Shown here piece after piece: positions 1 to 11,829 of a stretch of DNA of 26,151 nucleotides. Numbering within the stretch: the first letter of the stretch is position 1; the number at the start of each line of letters is the position of its first letter. Where the stretch lies: contig NW_003145791.1 of NCBI RefSeq assembly GCF_000003605.2, positions 181,165 through 207,315 on the forward strand, given 5' to 3'. A model generated the notes under the pieces. That model had not been told where the DNA came from and made no database searches. It saw only the letters and a program-made list of their open reading frames with translations. Both the position numbers and the translations under genes were made by a program. Origin of the DNA: Saccoglossus kowalevskii. Its lineage: Eukaryota; Hemichordata; Enteropneusta; Harrimaniidae.

Positions 1-2
1 AA

Positions 3-186
3 TCAGGACAAAAATACCAATCTTTCACAGAAATATGATCCATTGGGATAATCGTGTAATTAGGTGTTCGTATGCAAGGAATTTTTCCACACAAAAACGT
101 CGAATTTGGCCAAATTTTGTTATCGGTTGGCTTAATATAACCCCAACGAATCGCATTTTTGTGAAAGATTGGTATTTTTGTCCAGA
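3..186. mobile_element. Palindromic MITE-like element at the left edge
   Basis: Positions 6-48 and 141-183 are inverted copies of each other. The outer 24 bases, beginning GGACAAAAATACC, are identical and about 37 of 43 positions match overall. A spacer of about 90 bp with no coding potential separates the arms. This arm-spacer-arm form and the size of about 180 bp are typical of non-autonomous DNA transposons (MITEs). Only five bases precede the left arm, so a target-site duplication cannot be tested and the superfamily is unknown. Confidence 0.75.
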
Positions 187-190
187 TTTG

Positions 191-2880
191 TAGGAACCTG
201 AAAAACGTGTTTCACAACTTGTCTCTTATTTAGTTTTATGCTGCATTCAAGATGGCGACCCCCATATAGTAAATATCGTATTTATTTTATTATTACGTGT
301 GCGCCAGCTAACTGTGGTTATAGACTAGTAGTTATGGCAGGTACGGCAGTACGGTAGTTATGGCTAGGTCATATAAAAAAATAAAAATACTCTAAACTTC
401 TAAAGTTTCAATGCCAGAATCGTTACTATTGGATAATTTGTGGATAAATCTAGCTGCATTGTATGACATGCTATACATAATATTGATTTTTGACATGATT
501 TTGTGTGATTTTGTGTAATTTTATCATATTAAAAAAAACAAACTTGTTTTGCCCTCATCTATGAAGATAATAATCTGTTACATCAATAGTTTCATTTTAT
601 ATTTCTATTGCAGCTACTAGTATTCATTGCGGCTATACATATCACATGACTATCTAATATGATAGATTGGCAAAATGTACTGAAGGCACGCAAATCAAGG
701 CCAATTGAATTCTTTGAGGAATATCTAGAAATTGTTGAGGGAATATATATTTCGACTATTCATTGTACTTGACTGGCTACAAAATAATTTTAAAGGCATT
801 TAGATGTGGCATTCCAGGCAATGCATGACCTATGACCTCTGACTTCTCTCTAATTATATAAACTTTGGGCAAGGTTATTATAGTTAGACTATTTATGTGT
901 ACTTTCCCCTGTAATAATAACAGCTACCGCAGTGTAGAACTCAATACTTAGTGATTACCTTGAATTAAAAGTATTTTTATATAATTTACATCAGATGTCT
1001 TTTATCATCTGCTGTTGTTGTTGTTGTTTTGGATACTTTATGTTTTCATGGCTGAAAGATGGTGATTTTTATAGTGACCAATCATATTTATATTGTGCCG
1101 ATTATACACATATTTAAATTGATTCCGTATTTGTTTTCTGCTGTAAAAAGCTAGTGACTGCTTCAGATAACCCCTCCACATCCTGGCGCTTTTTAGAGAT
1201 GCCCTTATAACAGCAATAAGTTTTAACAGTAAATTGAATTATTTCCATATTAAATAATTTCTATACATAGCATATTTTTTTAAACAGTAAATTTTGTCAA
1301 TTGTGAAATCTGCAGGGTTCTTGCATGATGTCTATTTCTTAGATACATATATATTGAAACAATTTTGGTTAAAATTGTACAAAAAGACAGGTTCCGTTGA
1401 TTTTGATCGAAATTAACTGACACCTGAATGACTCATACACGCGTCGGTTCTTTGATATAGAAAAAGGACATCTGTTAAAAAAAAGGGTTACTTTTAAATG
1501 TAATGAATATGTAAACTTCTATATTTTTTAAAATGGATTCCGTTCCATCAAATTTTATTTTTTATTAATAAAAAAAATATTAGAACAATTGTTTCCTTTT
1601 TAGATTTTTTTCTGCTATTGTTTGATAAATTTTAATGTTCACATGTAAATATTGATCAAAATTATTAAGAAACTTAAAAAAAAACTAAAATATTCCTCTC
1701 AACTCTGAGCTTTTAGTTTGTGTTGTGAAGTGGAAATATTTGATGACTGTTACGAGGTAGTCTCTGGAACATGTGAAAAGATACAGACATGAGTGAGTAG
1801 GTGTCGTGAATGCATCAAAATAAAATGCAAAATTGTGCTGTAGCCATCACTACATTTTATTACATTCATACTTTAAAAAAATCAAAGGTGTTAATACTGA
1901 AGTCTTGGGGGAAGTCAGTAAAATAAATAGTATTAGAATTATATATTCACATTATATGCTTGTTTGTTTGTGGTTACTTTACACCAACCTGGAAAAGTGG
2001 CAGTGCCTCTATGATTTACATGTAGATGGGTTGGATTGCCGCATAAAATTATGTTATACTCGCCTTATTGTCTCCTAGTGGCAATTATCTGAGTTGAGAT
2101 GGAATTGAATAAATTAAAAGAGAATTGTGATGATATCTTGTTTGTAGGTCAATGTTGAATTCATTGTTAGTCCAATTTAAAATGAATGTTTGAATTATAC
2201 TAGTCACTTTTAGAATGCCAACGTTGTTATGAATTATCTTTTATTTGATATAAAATATTAATATGGTATAAAATTATTATAAGATGTATGAATCTGCTCT
2301 GTGATTTGTCAATATGTTTAGCGCCTGAGATCCATTGACGAAGATTTTTTATGAGATAGCCTTACGTGGTAGATCAATCACACATGCTTAAGTTTTTTTT
2401 TATCTGCGGGATCTGTGAGATTCAACTCTGGTATTTAAACGCGGGTGATGTTAACATTGTGGTATGCAGGGGATATGAATTCATAATAATAACTTAATTT
2501 TTTGAACTGAGAGACACTGAATAAACTGAAATCTTTATGGGTGCTTGTTGGAAAAAAAAAAAGTCATGATTTTTGCTGAAAAATTTAATTATTTCATCTT
2601 TCCTGGTACTTTGTTATTTTGAGATGTTCAACAGTATAGCTTGTCTATATGATGGTTTAGCCTAGGTTAGCATATTGTGAGAAATTACTGATGATTACAA
2701 CAAACAACATTTCATAAATTAGACAAGCATCTAATACACATAATCACATTCAGATAAAATATGATATATGTATTCTCATAAATTATACAATTTGTATGTT
2801 GTAAAATGTATTCCAGAATACTGCATTGTAAGATTGGTTACTATTAGTAGAACTGTCCTTGCACTTTGTGTGGAAATTCC
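191..2880. other. AT-rich non-coding stretch, no gene seen
   Basis: Very AT-rich sequence with homopolymer runs and no open frame longer than about 80 codons on either strand. Those that exist have the composition of random AT-rich translation. I see no exon with paired splice signals, no tRNA and no clear repeat. It could be intron of the SYDE-type gene downstream, if that gene's 5' exons lie left of the window, or intergenic DNA. Confidence 0.6.
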
Positions 2881-2884
2881 AGGG

Positions 2885-3330
2885 TTACTGTTTTATACAG
2901 TGCTCTTTAACGTAGCTTTACATTACGTCACACCAACAGCTGAGCATGCTAGGGTTCCCTTGATGTCAAAGTGGATCCGTCTGTCACAGCGTGGTAGGTG
3001 GTAGGCCTTGCCGCCATAGCCACTGTGCCAAGCTGCCTTCCCTGGCGTGATTACTAAGCCATCCAGTGTCAGATGCTTTCAGAATCGTTAATTGGGGACT
3101 TGTCATTGATTTCAATTCCAGTGACTGTTCGTACAAAGAGCAAGTTAATTATTCAGCATCTTGTTGCTGCAGGTCTAGCAATCACATCGTTTCGGCAGAT
3201 TTGATGTCATGCAGAAGGAACAGGCTTTTACTCTTAGACTTGCCAATTGATTTTAGAAATTTATCAGCATGGGGCCATCCTCCTGCTTTCCACAGATTCT
3301 TAAAAATGGAATTGATAAACTGTTTATATA
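2885..3330. promoter_or_regulatory. Less AT-rich block, possible conserved enhancer
   Basis: This block is visibly richer in G+C than the surrounding 10 kb and lacks its homopolymer texture. It holds a CRE-like ATTACGTCA near 2922 and several homeodomain-type cores (TTAATTATT near 3144, GTTAATTGG near 3088). A T-rich CTGCAG sits near 3167-3172. One frame is open from 3066 to 3392 but shows no recognisable domain and starts at GTG. Known developmental enhancers often look like this, but the assignment is an inference. A cryptic exon is the alternative. Confidence 0.3.
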
Positions 3331-3339
3331 TGAAATTTT

Positions 3340-6300
3340 ATAATATGCAAATTGAAGCATGTGCGAAAAATCATACTTTATTACATCACTGATATGCACC
3401 TTTCAGCTTGCAGGATAATTCATTTTTGGCTAGATGTTAGCCTGCGCTAGACTGGCAAGGTTGTTTTTTTTTGGATAAAGGCATGAAGATCTCATCCTGC
3501 CTGAACTATGGAATATAATAAAAATAATGTAATATACCCTCATTCACAAACTCACATTTCACAATTAGTATTTTCTGGAAATGTATCATCTGGAGATTTC
3601 AAATGTGATTTTCATTGCATATTACGCCAGTTACATACATGTACTCTTATATCAGTATATCTAAATTTACTATTATTAGCAGTTATGTATTTCACTGTAT
3701 ATTTGATGTAACTTTAGTATGACTACATGTACTACATTGGATAAGATTATATAATTTGTTGAAAGTGGTAGCAGCAGGTATTTCTAAATTTTTTAAAATC
3801 TAAATATAATCTGCATAACTCAAGTCCCTGGGTGTCAGTTCCTGTACAATGCTAGATGCTATGTATGTATATATTTTTTAAATGTGTGAGTGAAACCTCA
3901 ATCTGGAAACGATGCTGGCTGCAAAATATCAAGAATCATTAAGAAAGACATCTTTAAAAGATATCGCAGGTCATCTTACTTTCAAATATTTCAGACTTTT
4001 AAAACTTGTTGTTTAGCAAACCTGGAGCTAATTCTGGCTGCACTAATATCTATCATTGAATGCAAATCAGCTGGATCAGTGATGATGAGAGCAAAATATT
4101 TGTATACTGAATGCCTGGATACCATAAATACCATCTGTCAAAGGTCAATGTACTTATGGGACACATAGAAAAGTATTACTAGTATATAAAAAGAATAATT
4201 ATGTGAACTGAAAATGAAGTAATATGATTTATTTGTGACTGTAAAATGGCATGTGATTGGCTACTCCAGCTATAGTGTCTAGCTATTGTTGTTTATTGTC
4301 CAATCAGTGCATTGCATGCTATGTTATAATTATCCTGGGTCTGCTTGATGTAGAAATCACAAATATTTCTTTGGTTTCTGTGTTTTCAACATCAATTCTA
4401 CTGCCAACATGTTGGTGCATTGTTTTCCACATTTTTATGGGTTTTTTTCCTACTGGTTTGGAACCCCTAGAGATGAACATATTTTCATTGCCTTCTGGTC
4501 TATAGCTATCATAAAAAATTAGGCTAGTTTATTATGTGTTGACTTGACTTAAAAATTGACTTTGACCTATTGAGGTAAAAAATGTGTTCTTTTATTTTCT
4601 TTTTTCCTCATCATTTTTGATAGAATTATAATATGACTAATAAATAAAAAAGAAATTGCCCAAAGATTAATCTTAATGTTCCCCACTGTATATTTCATAC
4701 AGCGGAATATCATTGTATGTGCTGTTTCTTGTTTGTTGTTTGTTGAAATATCATAGAAACAAGTCAACTATCAACCATTCCCCAATGGTCAACTACATGT
4801 ATGTTTATATTTGGCTATAACAAAAAAAGTCAGTATTTAAAGAAAACTTTCACAACTCACAAAAAGGTAATTTAAAAAAAACATATTCTACATTCTACGT
4901 GTGCATTCACAGCATATCTCAATATTTCATAACGCTGCCTTCTCAACATTTGCCACATTTTGTTTTTTTAATTTTCTAAGAAAAATACAGCACCCATTAC
5001 TAAAACTATTCATTACCTAGCAGAAGCCATGTATATAGTATGTTTCTTACATTGCTTGCCTACTTTACTTTCAAGTAGTTTTTAAAGGAGAGGTTACCAT
5101 AATATTGTTGGATTTATCAGACATTTATCTTCACGTGTTTATTACTTTGATTTTCTCCCCCAGATATTGTCGCACACAGTTTGTCTTCATTTATTTTCAT
5201 TTTTGGCAAAACTTTCAGTTGTTGTTATTGATAACAGATCTTGATCAAAGTAAACTTGAAAATTGAAATTCTACCTAAGAGAGTGTCTGTATTTTCATTA
5301 AATAAAAAAGAGGTCCTGGACTTTTACTATAGCTACTCTTGTAAACTGGTTTCTGATTGGCCAAGACTTAATTTGACGTTACTTTGACACCAAGTGCATT
5401 TTGTTCTTTTCCTTTGTGAAGTCATTATAAGCAGAATCAATTTTTTTGTTCTCTTCAAATTGTATTAATTTTTGGTCAAATTATTCGAAAAAAAAAGTAT
5501 AGGAGAATACATTCTTATGTGAACTTCAGATCATACACATGAATACTGGAATTTGAAAAAAATGTCATAATCTCTATGTTAAACAACAATTAAACTGTTT
5601 GCAGCATGTACACTTGTACTAGTTTTAAGTAGTATTATACCATACACAATTTTATTTTATTGGAATTCTGCATTCATCCTACATTTGTAGCTGTACTGCA
5701 TAGTTAACTCCTCCTTGGCCAGTTGTCTTGTTTTGACAAAAGTTTCTCTGAATAACAGTTCTACAGTATGTAGTGTTGCCATGGTAACAGCTCTTAAAAG
5801 CAATTTAAATACAAATAATAGGTCTGGCTTACATACTTCATTAGTTTTAATATGGTTGTTCGTAAATTCAATTATTATTTTTCAATACATGTAACAATGT
5901 ATCTTAAAATTTATAAAGATTTACTGGTTGAAAATTGGGTGACCTACATGTACTCAATACTCATCTTGTTACCATAGTACATGTATTTTTTACTGTAATC
6001 ATGTATTCTCAAATTTGACTGTATTTGCTCTATTGTAGTATACAAGTTTACATAAATAACATAGGTGTAACTATGGTTACAATAGGTCATGTGATCCAGC
6101 ATACTATAAATGCAATATTTGGTTTATATGTGCTTCTATTGGAGATGCGCTTCTAATAGAGTAAATATGGTTTATAAACGAAATGGCGTGACCCTAATAA
6201 TATGCAAGATACATGTACAATTTGGTATAAAATTTCCTGCCATATCTGTCCTGTCAAGAAAAATTCAGAAACATTTTGACCAGAACACAATAGTAGTGAA

Positions 6301-7400
6301 AATGGTAAAAGTAACTTTTATTGTGTTCATAGAGTAGGAACTAATATATTTTTAAGTTCTATCATTATTAAAATGTTTATAAAAATTTGTATACAAAACA
6401 AAATGTAGAATATATTTTCAGGTTATTTGTCTGAAAGGGCAGGTAAACAACAGAATTTGTATTGTACATTCATAAATACATGTACCGTATAATGGCATCC
6501 AAAATCATATTAGTCAGAACAGATCAAATTATTGTTCAAATGTACTAAATTATGCATATGCCGTGTCAAACAGTGGAATGTCAGCTAATTACTAAAGTGA
6601 TCGTCAATTTCCATACTAATTATTATCGCAACATTTATTGCTGATTACTAGTGTATTTGAACTTTGCATATTTTCATGTTTCCTGCACAAAAATGCACTA
6701 CCGGTACTTGACCTTGGATATCCCAATCCTGGCAAAAAGCAACTCATTTTTCTTACTGCAAGATTGTATCAGTGGTTTGAATAAATGAATGAATGAATGA
6801 ATGTCAACTTCTGTTGGCATCGAAAAATGGAAAGAAATTATCTTTTAACAAAATAATATTCTGTGTCTTTGTAATCCATTTTGAAAACTAATAATATATT
6901 GATTGAATGTACATGTATGTGCAGCAAAAACACTGACAACACCTTACCAATGTGACCTTCCAGGGTCTGTCTCAGTGGGAAATTGTTTTGCATGGTTCGA
7001 AGAGATCAACAGAGGTCAACGCTTAAACGGCATTAATCCGGAGAATTCACTATTCATTGCAGAGATGCACACATATCCATTGATGGCAATATTTGAAACT
7101 GTCAGGGTTTTCCCAATATACCACAACATGCCCCTCATTTTAGCCAATAATATCTTTTTATTTTGCATTTGGGAGTGGTGTACATAAGTGCTTCTTGACT
7201 TCATAATTTATGTGTTAAAATTGAACCGTTTTTGTTTTGTTTTGCAGCGTATACATGTGTACTGTATTTGAGTAGAATTTGATTTGACCTATTTACGTAT
7301 TCTGCATTTTGTTAATGCATAGCATAAATACCATATGTGCAGCCGTTGTTTAACCTGATCTGCTCTATGCTGACGTAATCAGGCATCCACTCTTCTTTCT
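3340..7400. other. AT-rich non-coding stretch with scattered TACATGTA words
   Basis: No supported gene. Open frames here (for example 3890-4168, 4257-4505, 6110-6337, 6903-7187) lack recognisable domains and have biased, chance-like composition. The stretch is dense in the word ACATGTA (near 3648, 3724, 4792, 5887, 5945, 5978, 6211, 6478 and 6908). It contains a short ATGA microsatellite at 6781-6803. Probably intron or intergenic DNA. Confidence 0.6.
6781..6803. repeat. (ATGA)n microsatellite
   Basis: Four to five tandem copies of a tetranucleotide ATGA, preceded by one imperfect copy. A simple repeat in non-coding sequence with no sign of function. Confidence 0.85.
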
Positions 7401-7409
7401 TCTCTCTTG

Positions 7410-7429
7410 TCAACCAACCAACCAACCAA
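7410..7429. repeat. (CCAA)n microsatellite
   Basis: Four tandem CAAC/CCAA tetranucleotides directly after a pyrimidine-rich tract and about 10 bases before the 24-bp minisatellite. Confidence 0.8.
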
Positions 7430-7437
7430 TAGTGTAT

Positions 7438-7674
7438 GTGTTGTGCTATATTGGTTAAGGATATTTATGCCATATTGGTTAGTGAGAGTTGTGTTATATT
7501 GGTTAGGGAGAGTTGTGCTATATTGGTTAGTGAGAGTTGTGTTATATTGGTTAGTGAGAGTTGTGTTATATTGGTTAGGGAGAGTTGTGCTATATTGGTT
7601 AGTGAGAGTTGTGTTATATTGGTTAGGGAGAGTTGTGCTATATTGGTTAGGGAGAGTTGTGCTATATTGTTTAG
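7438..7674. repeat. 24-bp minisatellite, left part
   Basis: A 13-base partial unit (7438-7450) and one diverged unit (7451-7474) lead into eight near-perfect 24-bp units (7475-7666). The unit has the form TTGGTTAGxGAGAGTTGTGy followed by TATA. A truncated unit ends where the hAT-like insertion begins. Two variable sites (x and y) change together, so only two unit types exist: x=g with y=c, and x=t with y=t. Because 24 is a multiple of three, open frames run through the array on both strands; these are artefacts of the repeat, not genes. Confidence 0.95.
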
Positions 7675-7970
7675 CAGGGATTTTTCAGGGTGCAGCGCCC
7701 TCATGCCATGGCCATGCACCCCCTTACCCTGGGGAGCGGATCCTCTGGCAACCATAAAACTCTGATTGACCAGGGATCACATGTGGCCACAGTCGTCAAC
7801 TGTGACCTGTCTGATAGTAATTTTGGCCCCAAGGAAGCCATAGAAGCCATTTTAACTTAGAATTATGAAAAACTCCACACCCTGGTAGGGAGAACCCTAT
7901 CTCCCCCACTTGGTGGTGCCGCTGAATTGCAGTGCTCCCTCTTGCAGTTTTTTTTCTAGAAAAACCCCTG
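7675..7970. mobile_element. hAT-like non-autonomous insertion splitting the minisatellite
   Basis: A 296-bp block of different composition (GC-rich patches, no 24-bp units) lies between two parts of the array. Its ends are inverted: CAGGGATTTTTC on the left and, read inward from the right, CAGGGGTTTTTC (11 of 12 match). Short termini starting CAGGG are characteristic of hAT transposons. The 8-bp duplication expected of hAT is not clean: GTTTAG on the left faces GGTTAG on the right, and both are also part of the minisatellite unit. No coding frame is present, so it would depend on a transposase from elsewhere. Confidence 0.6.
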
Positions 7971-8150
7971 GGTTAGGGATAGTTGTGATATATTGGTTAG
8001 GGAGAGTTGTTGTGCTATATTGGTTAGGAAGACCCTTTGTACTATATTGGTTAGGAAGACCCTTTGTACTATATTGGTTAGGGAGGATCGTAGCACTATA
8101 TTTATTGGTTAGGAAAAGTTGTTGCTATATTGTTTATAGAGAGTCTGTTG
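7971..8150. repeat. Minisatellite, right part (diverged units)
   Basis: The GGTTAGGGA...TATATT theme resumes right after the insertion. The units here are more diverged and vary in length. Two near-identical copies carry a private AGACCCTTTGTAC segment (8030-8080). The last units (8081-8150) are degenerate. The left array is homogeneous, so the two sides have evolved separately. Confidence 0.8.
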
Positions 8151-10030
8151 TTCACGGAATTCATATCTGCGTGACTTACTAGTACACGTATCATGAGTAT
8201 GTATGTACTTGGTGGGCAAACCTTGAGAGAGCAATGACTCATTCCAAGGCTATATTGAGTCTCACCTCTGTATGTTCTTCTTACATTATAAATTACTGTA
8301 GTATAACACTGCCATTTTAACAATAAAATGGGGTCATGTTCCTTCTTTGATAATAATCTAGAATTCCTGCAAAATGGTTTTAATAAATTTTTATAATTAT
8401 ATTTTGTAATTAAAAACATTATTCAAGGTCTGAAAAATAAAAATATCGTAAACAAAACTGTGAAGGTTAGGTGAGATATGGTGATGGGAGGTTAATATGA
8501 ATATAAATAAACAGTGAAAATAACAATATTGAATAAACAGCAAAATTTAATATTTTCTTTTTACATAATTATTTATATGATACAAAGACTGGGATTTGTT
8601 GGAAAGCCTGGTATTTATAAAGAAATAATTTTAAATTTAATAAACGAGTAATTGTGTTATTTGTCATTGTTTTATACAATTTAATGCTCAAGAAAGTGAT
8701 CAAGCTCCATAGAAGTAAACAGATTGATACTTTTACATACAGGGAAAAATACGTTAAATTCTTTCAACAATAATTGAAATTTCCACATTCAGGAATTTGT
8801 TCAACCCATCACAATGTTGCAGAAAGTGAATGATACCGCAACAAAAGAGTCTTATCTCAACATGTTATAAAACAGTCTCTTTTTTTTTTATCGTATTCTG
8901 TGAATTCTGGCTTTCCGCCCACACACATCATTAACCTACAAAAAACGTGTTCAGTCTCGGCTGTCGCTACTTTATTCTGCATCACCTAATTTACATACCC
9001 ATTCAATTCGTAATATCACTCAACACTCGGGGTAAATTTACAGTATTCTGACCTACATATTACAACTTTATTCTTGTCTTTTTAGATATTTAATTGAACA
9101 GCCTTACTTTTTGTTACAAAAAATATCTTGTTTATAAATTTTTTTTTTTTTTAAATATTAATATTAAATATAATATTACATTTTTTTAATGTTATGATTC
9201 AGGTTTGGATTTGCACCTTCTCTTATGGTATATAATGTATTCTCATGCTATGTATTATGCATCAGTATACTAATAAAATATAACGTACATTTCATGGAAT
9301 AAAATTGTTTTTATAAAATATCATATTTCAGTACAAATGCGATGCCTGTCACAGCATTCAGTCGTTTGCATACCATGTGTCAGTTTAACCAAACTCACCA
9401 TTTTATGCTAACCCACCACTTCCCTTAGACTCCCTAGTATACCCATTTTAATGTCAACAAAAAGTATGAAGAATGAGGCCATTTTGAAATAAAATTGTGT
9501 GATTCACAGCGTAGATTGATTCATATGTGTAAACATTCATTTAAGCAGGTGTGTAGCCTGAGTTTACATGGAAAGTACATCAACACACACTGTTTTAATG
9601 CTCAATTGACTTCATATAATGACTGAATCAAAATGCTGGTTTATTCTACATCCTGTGTGGTGTCAACCAAGATTCATTTCATTTATTAGTTAAGTAATCC
9701 TATTTGAATATGTCACCATTGGTTAGCTGTGGTACCCATAAAAACTCCAAAATGTCAACCACATTTAAATAAACAGGACGGTTAAGTTTTCAGAATACAA
9801 AATTATGCTCTGGTCAAATTTTCTTAGAAGTCAGTGATTACAAAAATGTTTGACATTTGTTGTCAGAAATTAAACATTTCTGTCGAACACATCACTTGTG
9901 TTACTTCATGGCCAAAAAAAAAAAAAAAAAAAAAAAAACAGATTATAATTGCATTAGCACTATAGAAAACTTTATTGCATAATTAGGTAAATACATTTAA
10001 TTTGTTATCATCATGGAATCTGCCAAATAA
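8151..10030. other. AT-rich non-coding stretch, no gene seen
   Basis: No supported open frame on either strand. It includes a run of 25 A residues (9914-9938) and several T-runs near 8879 and 9137. The A-run could be the tail of an old retroposed sequence, but no element body or flanking duplication is visible. Confidence 0.55.
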
Positions 10031-10039
10031 TTTTATGGT

Positions 10040-10420
10040 CTAATTTTTAGATGGTTTGAAGACAGGGACTTATAGATGTCATCTGTGCATGCTTCCTCAA
10101 ATGCATGTCTATTCATTTCACGATCTGATTCAAAATGGCCAAATGGCAGCCATATACATGTACATGGTAAAAACCTGGTAAATACAAAAGTACAATGCAC
10201 ATAATGAAACCTTGATTCACGTCATTTTGTTTTCTCAGATTGTATTCAAAATGGCTGACTGACAGACATTTTAAACGTTGCTCAAGAGCCAAGTTGCTCT
10301 AGACTGATTGCAATCAAACTTTAAGACTGCAGTGTTCATCTAGTCGCACATATTTGCACTAAGTATGGTCAATCAACTTGGAGGTTAATTGTAGTACTTA
10401 GTTTAAATTTTGTATTTGTC
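10040..10420. repeat. Dispersed repeat related to 21840-22210
   Basis: Two cores of the form ATTCAAAATGGC (near 10130 and 10248) and GCATGC-type words recur in the SYDE 3' UTR near 21900-22200, where AAAATGGCTGCC occurs twice beside GGCCATTTT or CAGCCAT. This suggests diverged members of one dispersed repeat family. I could not align the ends by eye, so boundaries and class are uncertain. Confidence 0.35.
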
Positions 10421-10799
10421 AGCTTTGCATATACATGTGGGAGTGGTGGGATGGGAGTACCTGGATGAATGGGGTGGAGTCTACTGTGTCATGTTATGTC
10501 ACTCATGTCATAACTCAACTCCTACTTATTAGTTTAATCAACCGAATATCAGCTGTGTTGTCTGACACACAAAAACAAAAATCATAAATTAATTAATATT
10601 TCAATTTTTACAGAAATATAACTGTACTGGCTCAATCAATAGTGCATGTACATGTACCAATGATAGAGGTGTATCTGAGGTTATACTTTAGGTGAACTTT
10701 AATAATACAGCATGTGTGCTTCTATTGGTGGTGTATGCATGTTTTGAACAATACGTAGAAGTAAAACAACTGCATGTATTACCAGTACTGTAAAATGAC

Positions 10800-10975
10800 C
10801 AATTTTCACTGGGTTTAAATTTCGCTGATTTACCGAGCATATTCAGTGGGTTTCAAATTCATGGTTTTATCATTTACATAATGTGTTTTATGCTCAATTT
10901 TACATATTCACTGGGTTTTAATTTAGCGCATTTTCCAGACAGCGAAATAAACAAAATTAAAACCTAGTGAATAAT
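10800..10975. repeat. Degenerate direct repeats ending in a foldback
   Basis: The word TTCACTGGGTTT plus an A/T-rich extension occurs three times (near 10807, 10841 with one change, and 10907). The third copy pairs with an inverted copy. The arms 10905-10924 and 10954-10973 match at 19 of 20 positions around a 29-base loop that itself contains TTAGCGC and GCGAAAT. It looks like the remains of a small foldback element. Confidence 0.6.
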
Positions 10976-11664
10976 TAACTCTTTTATGTAGTAAGTCATG
11001 GATTAGGGTTGTAGTTGGTGCCTTCTATCGTAACTCATAACATTTTGATTTTGGAAGTCCCTGAAAAATGCTGAATCATCATTTCTGTGCTTCTCATTGT
11101 CATAATCTATTCTGTATTCTGGGCCAATTATGTAATTCACTTCTTGCACAATTTTTCATGATTTTAGCCCTATTGTCTGATTAAATGTTGGTGACTTTTT
11201 TATTTTAAATTTGTTAAATTCAAAAATTGTTTTCTTCTTCAAAGAAAACAATCCAATTACCGGTAGTCACTTCTATGAATTGCAAAGCATGTCTTGAAGT
11301 TTACGAATCCAAATTACGTCATCACACCCTCACACTTGTTTCATTTGTTATATAAAAATAGCCTGCATCATATGGAATGGTTCCATAAAGAGGGCAGCCT
11401 GCAGCAATTGGTAGAGAATGACTACCCATTGTAATCACACCCTACACTTGTCTAGAAAATGAAGTAACATTTTTGTTATATATTTTCTAATCTGACATTC
11501 TTCTTGTTGTATTCTGAGTTTCAAAGTGCACTGAAGTTTTGAATTTCAACAATGTACTGTATTTGCTTTCTTAGTAGCTCGCATGCTAATATAAATTACT
11601 GAGGTTTGTCTGTCGGCAAAATTAGTCACATTTTAATTCTTTACAGAATTCATCTGTATTCTAA

Positions 11665-11800
11665 ACCATTGATGAATGACCCCCTAGGTCTTAAGAATTC
11701 ACCAATATTCTGCACCATTGAAGTACCCTCTAAGTCTTTAAAAAAAATCGCCATTGAGAAAGCACCCCCTAAGTCTTTAAAAAATCATCAGTATTTAAAG
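11665..11800. repeat. Three degenerate tandem units
   Basis: Three successive segments share the plan CCATTGA, then a CCCCCTAAGTCTTTAA-like block (starting near 11667, 11717 and 11750). They differ in length and in several bases. Together they keep a 73-codon frame open, but it has no domain and is best read as repeat sequence. Confidence 0.55.
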
Positions 11801-11829
11801 AATGCATTGTGCACATTGCAGCAATAATT

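Noticed and set aside
3066-3392. 108-codon frame as a small gene
   Set aside because: Starts at GTG, has no domain and no splice-site support; composition fits a non-coding GC-higher block.
7407-7765. Open frames of about 96-116 codons on both strands with repeated YWLVRVVL or SLTNIAQL motifs
   Set aside because: They simply translate a 24-bp minisatellite whose unit length is a multiple of three; all reading frames stay open.
7910-8182. 90-codon frame with repeated VLYWLGR
   Set aside because: Also the minisatellite, running out of the hAT-like insertion.
9914-9938. A-run as the tail of a processed retrocopy or SINE
   Set aside because: No element body, promoter boxes or flanking duplication could be seen next to it; the same applies to 12431-12452.
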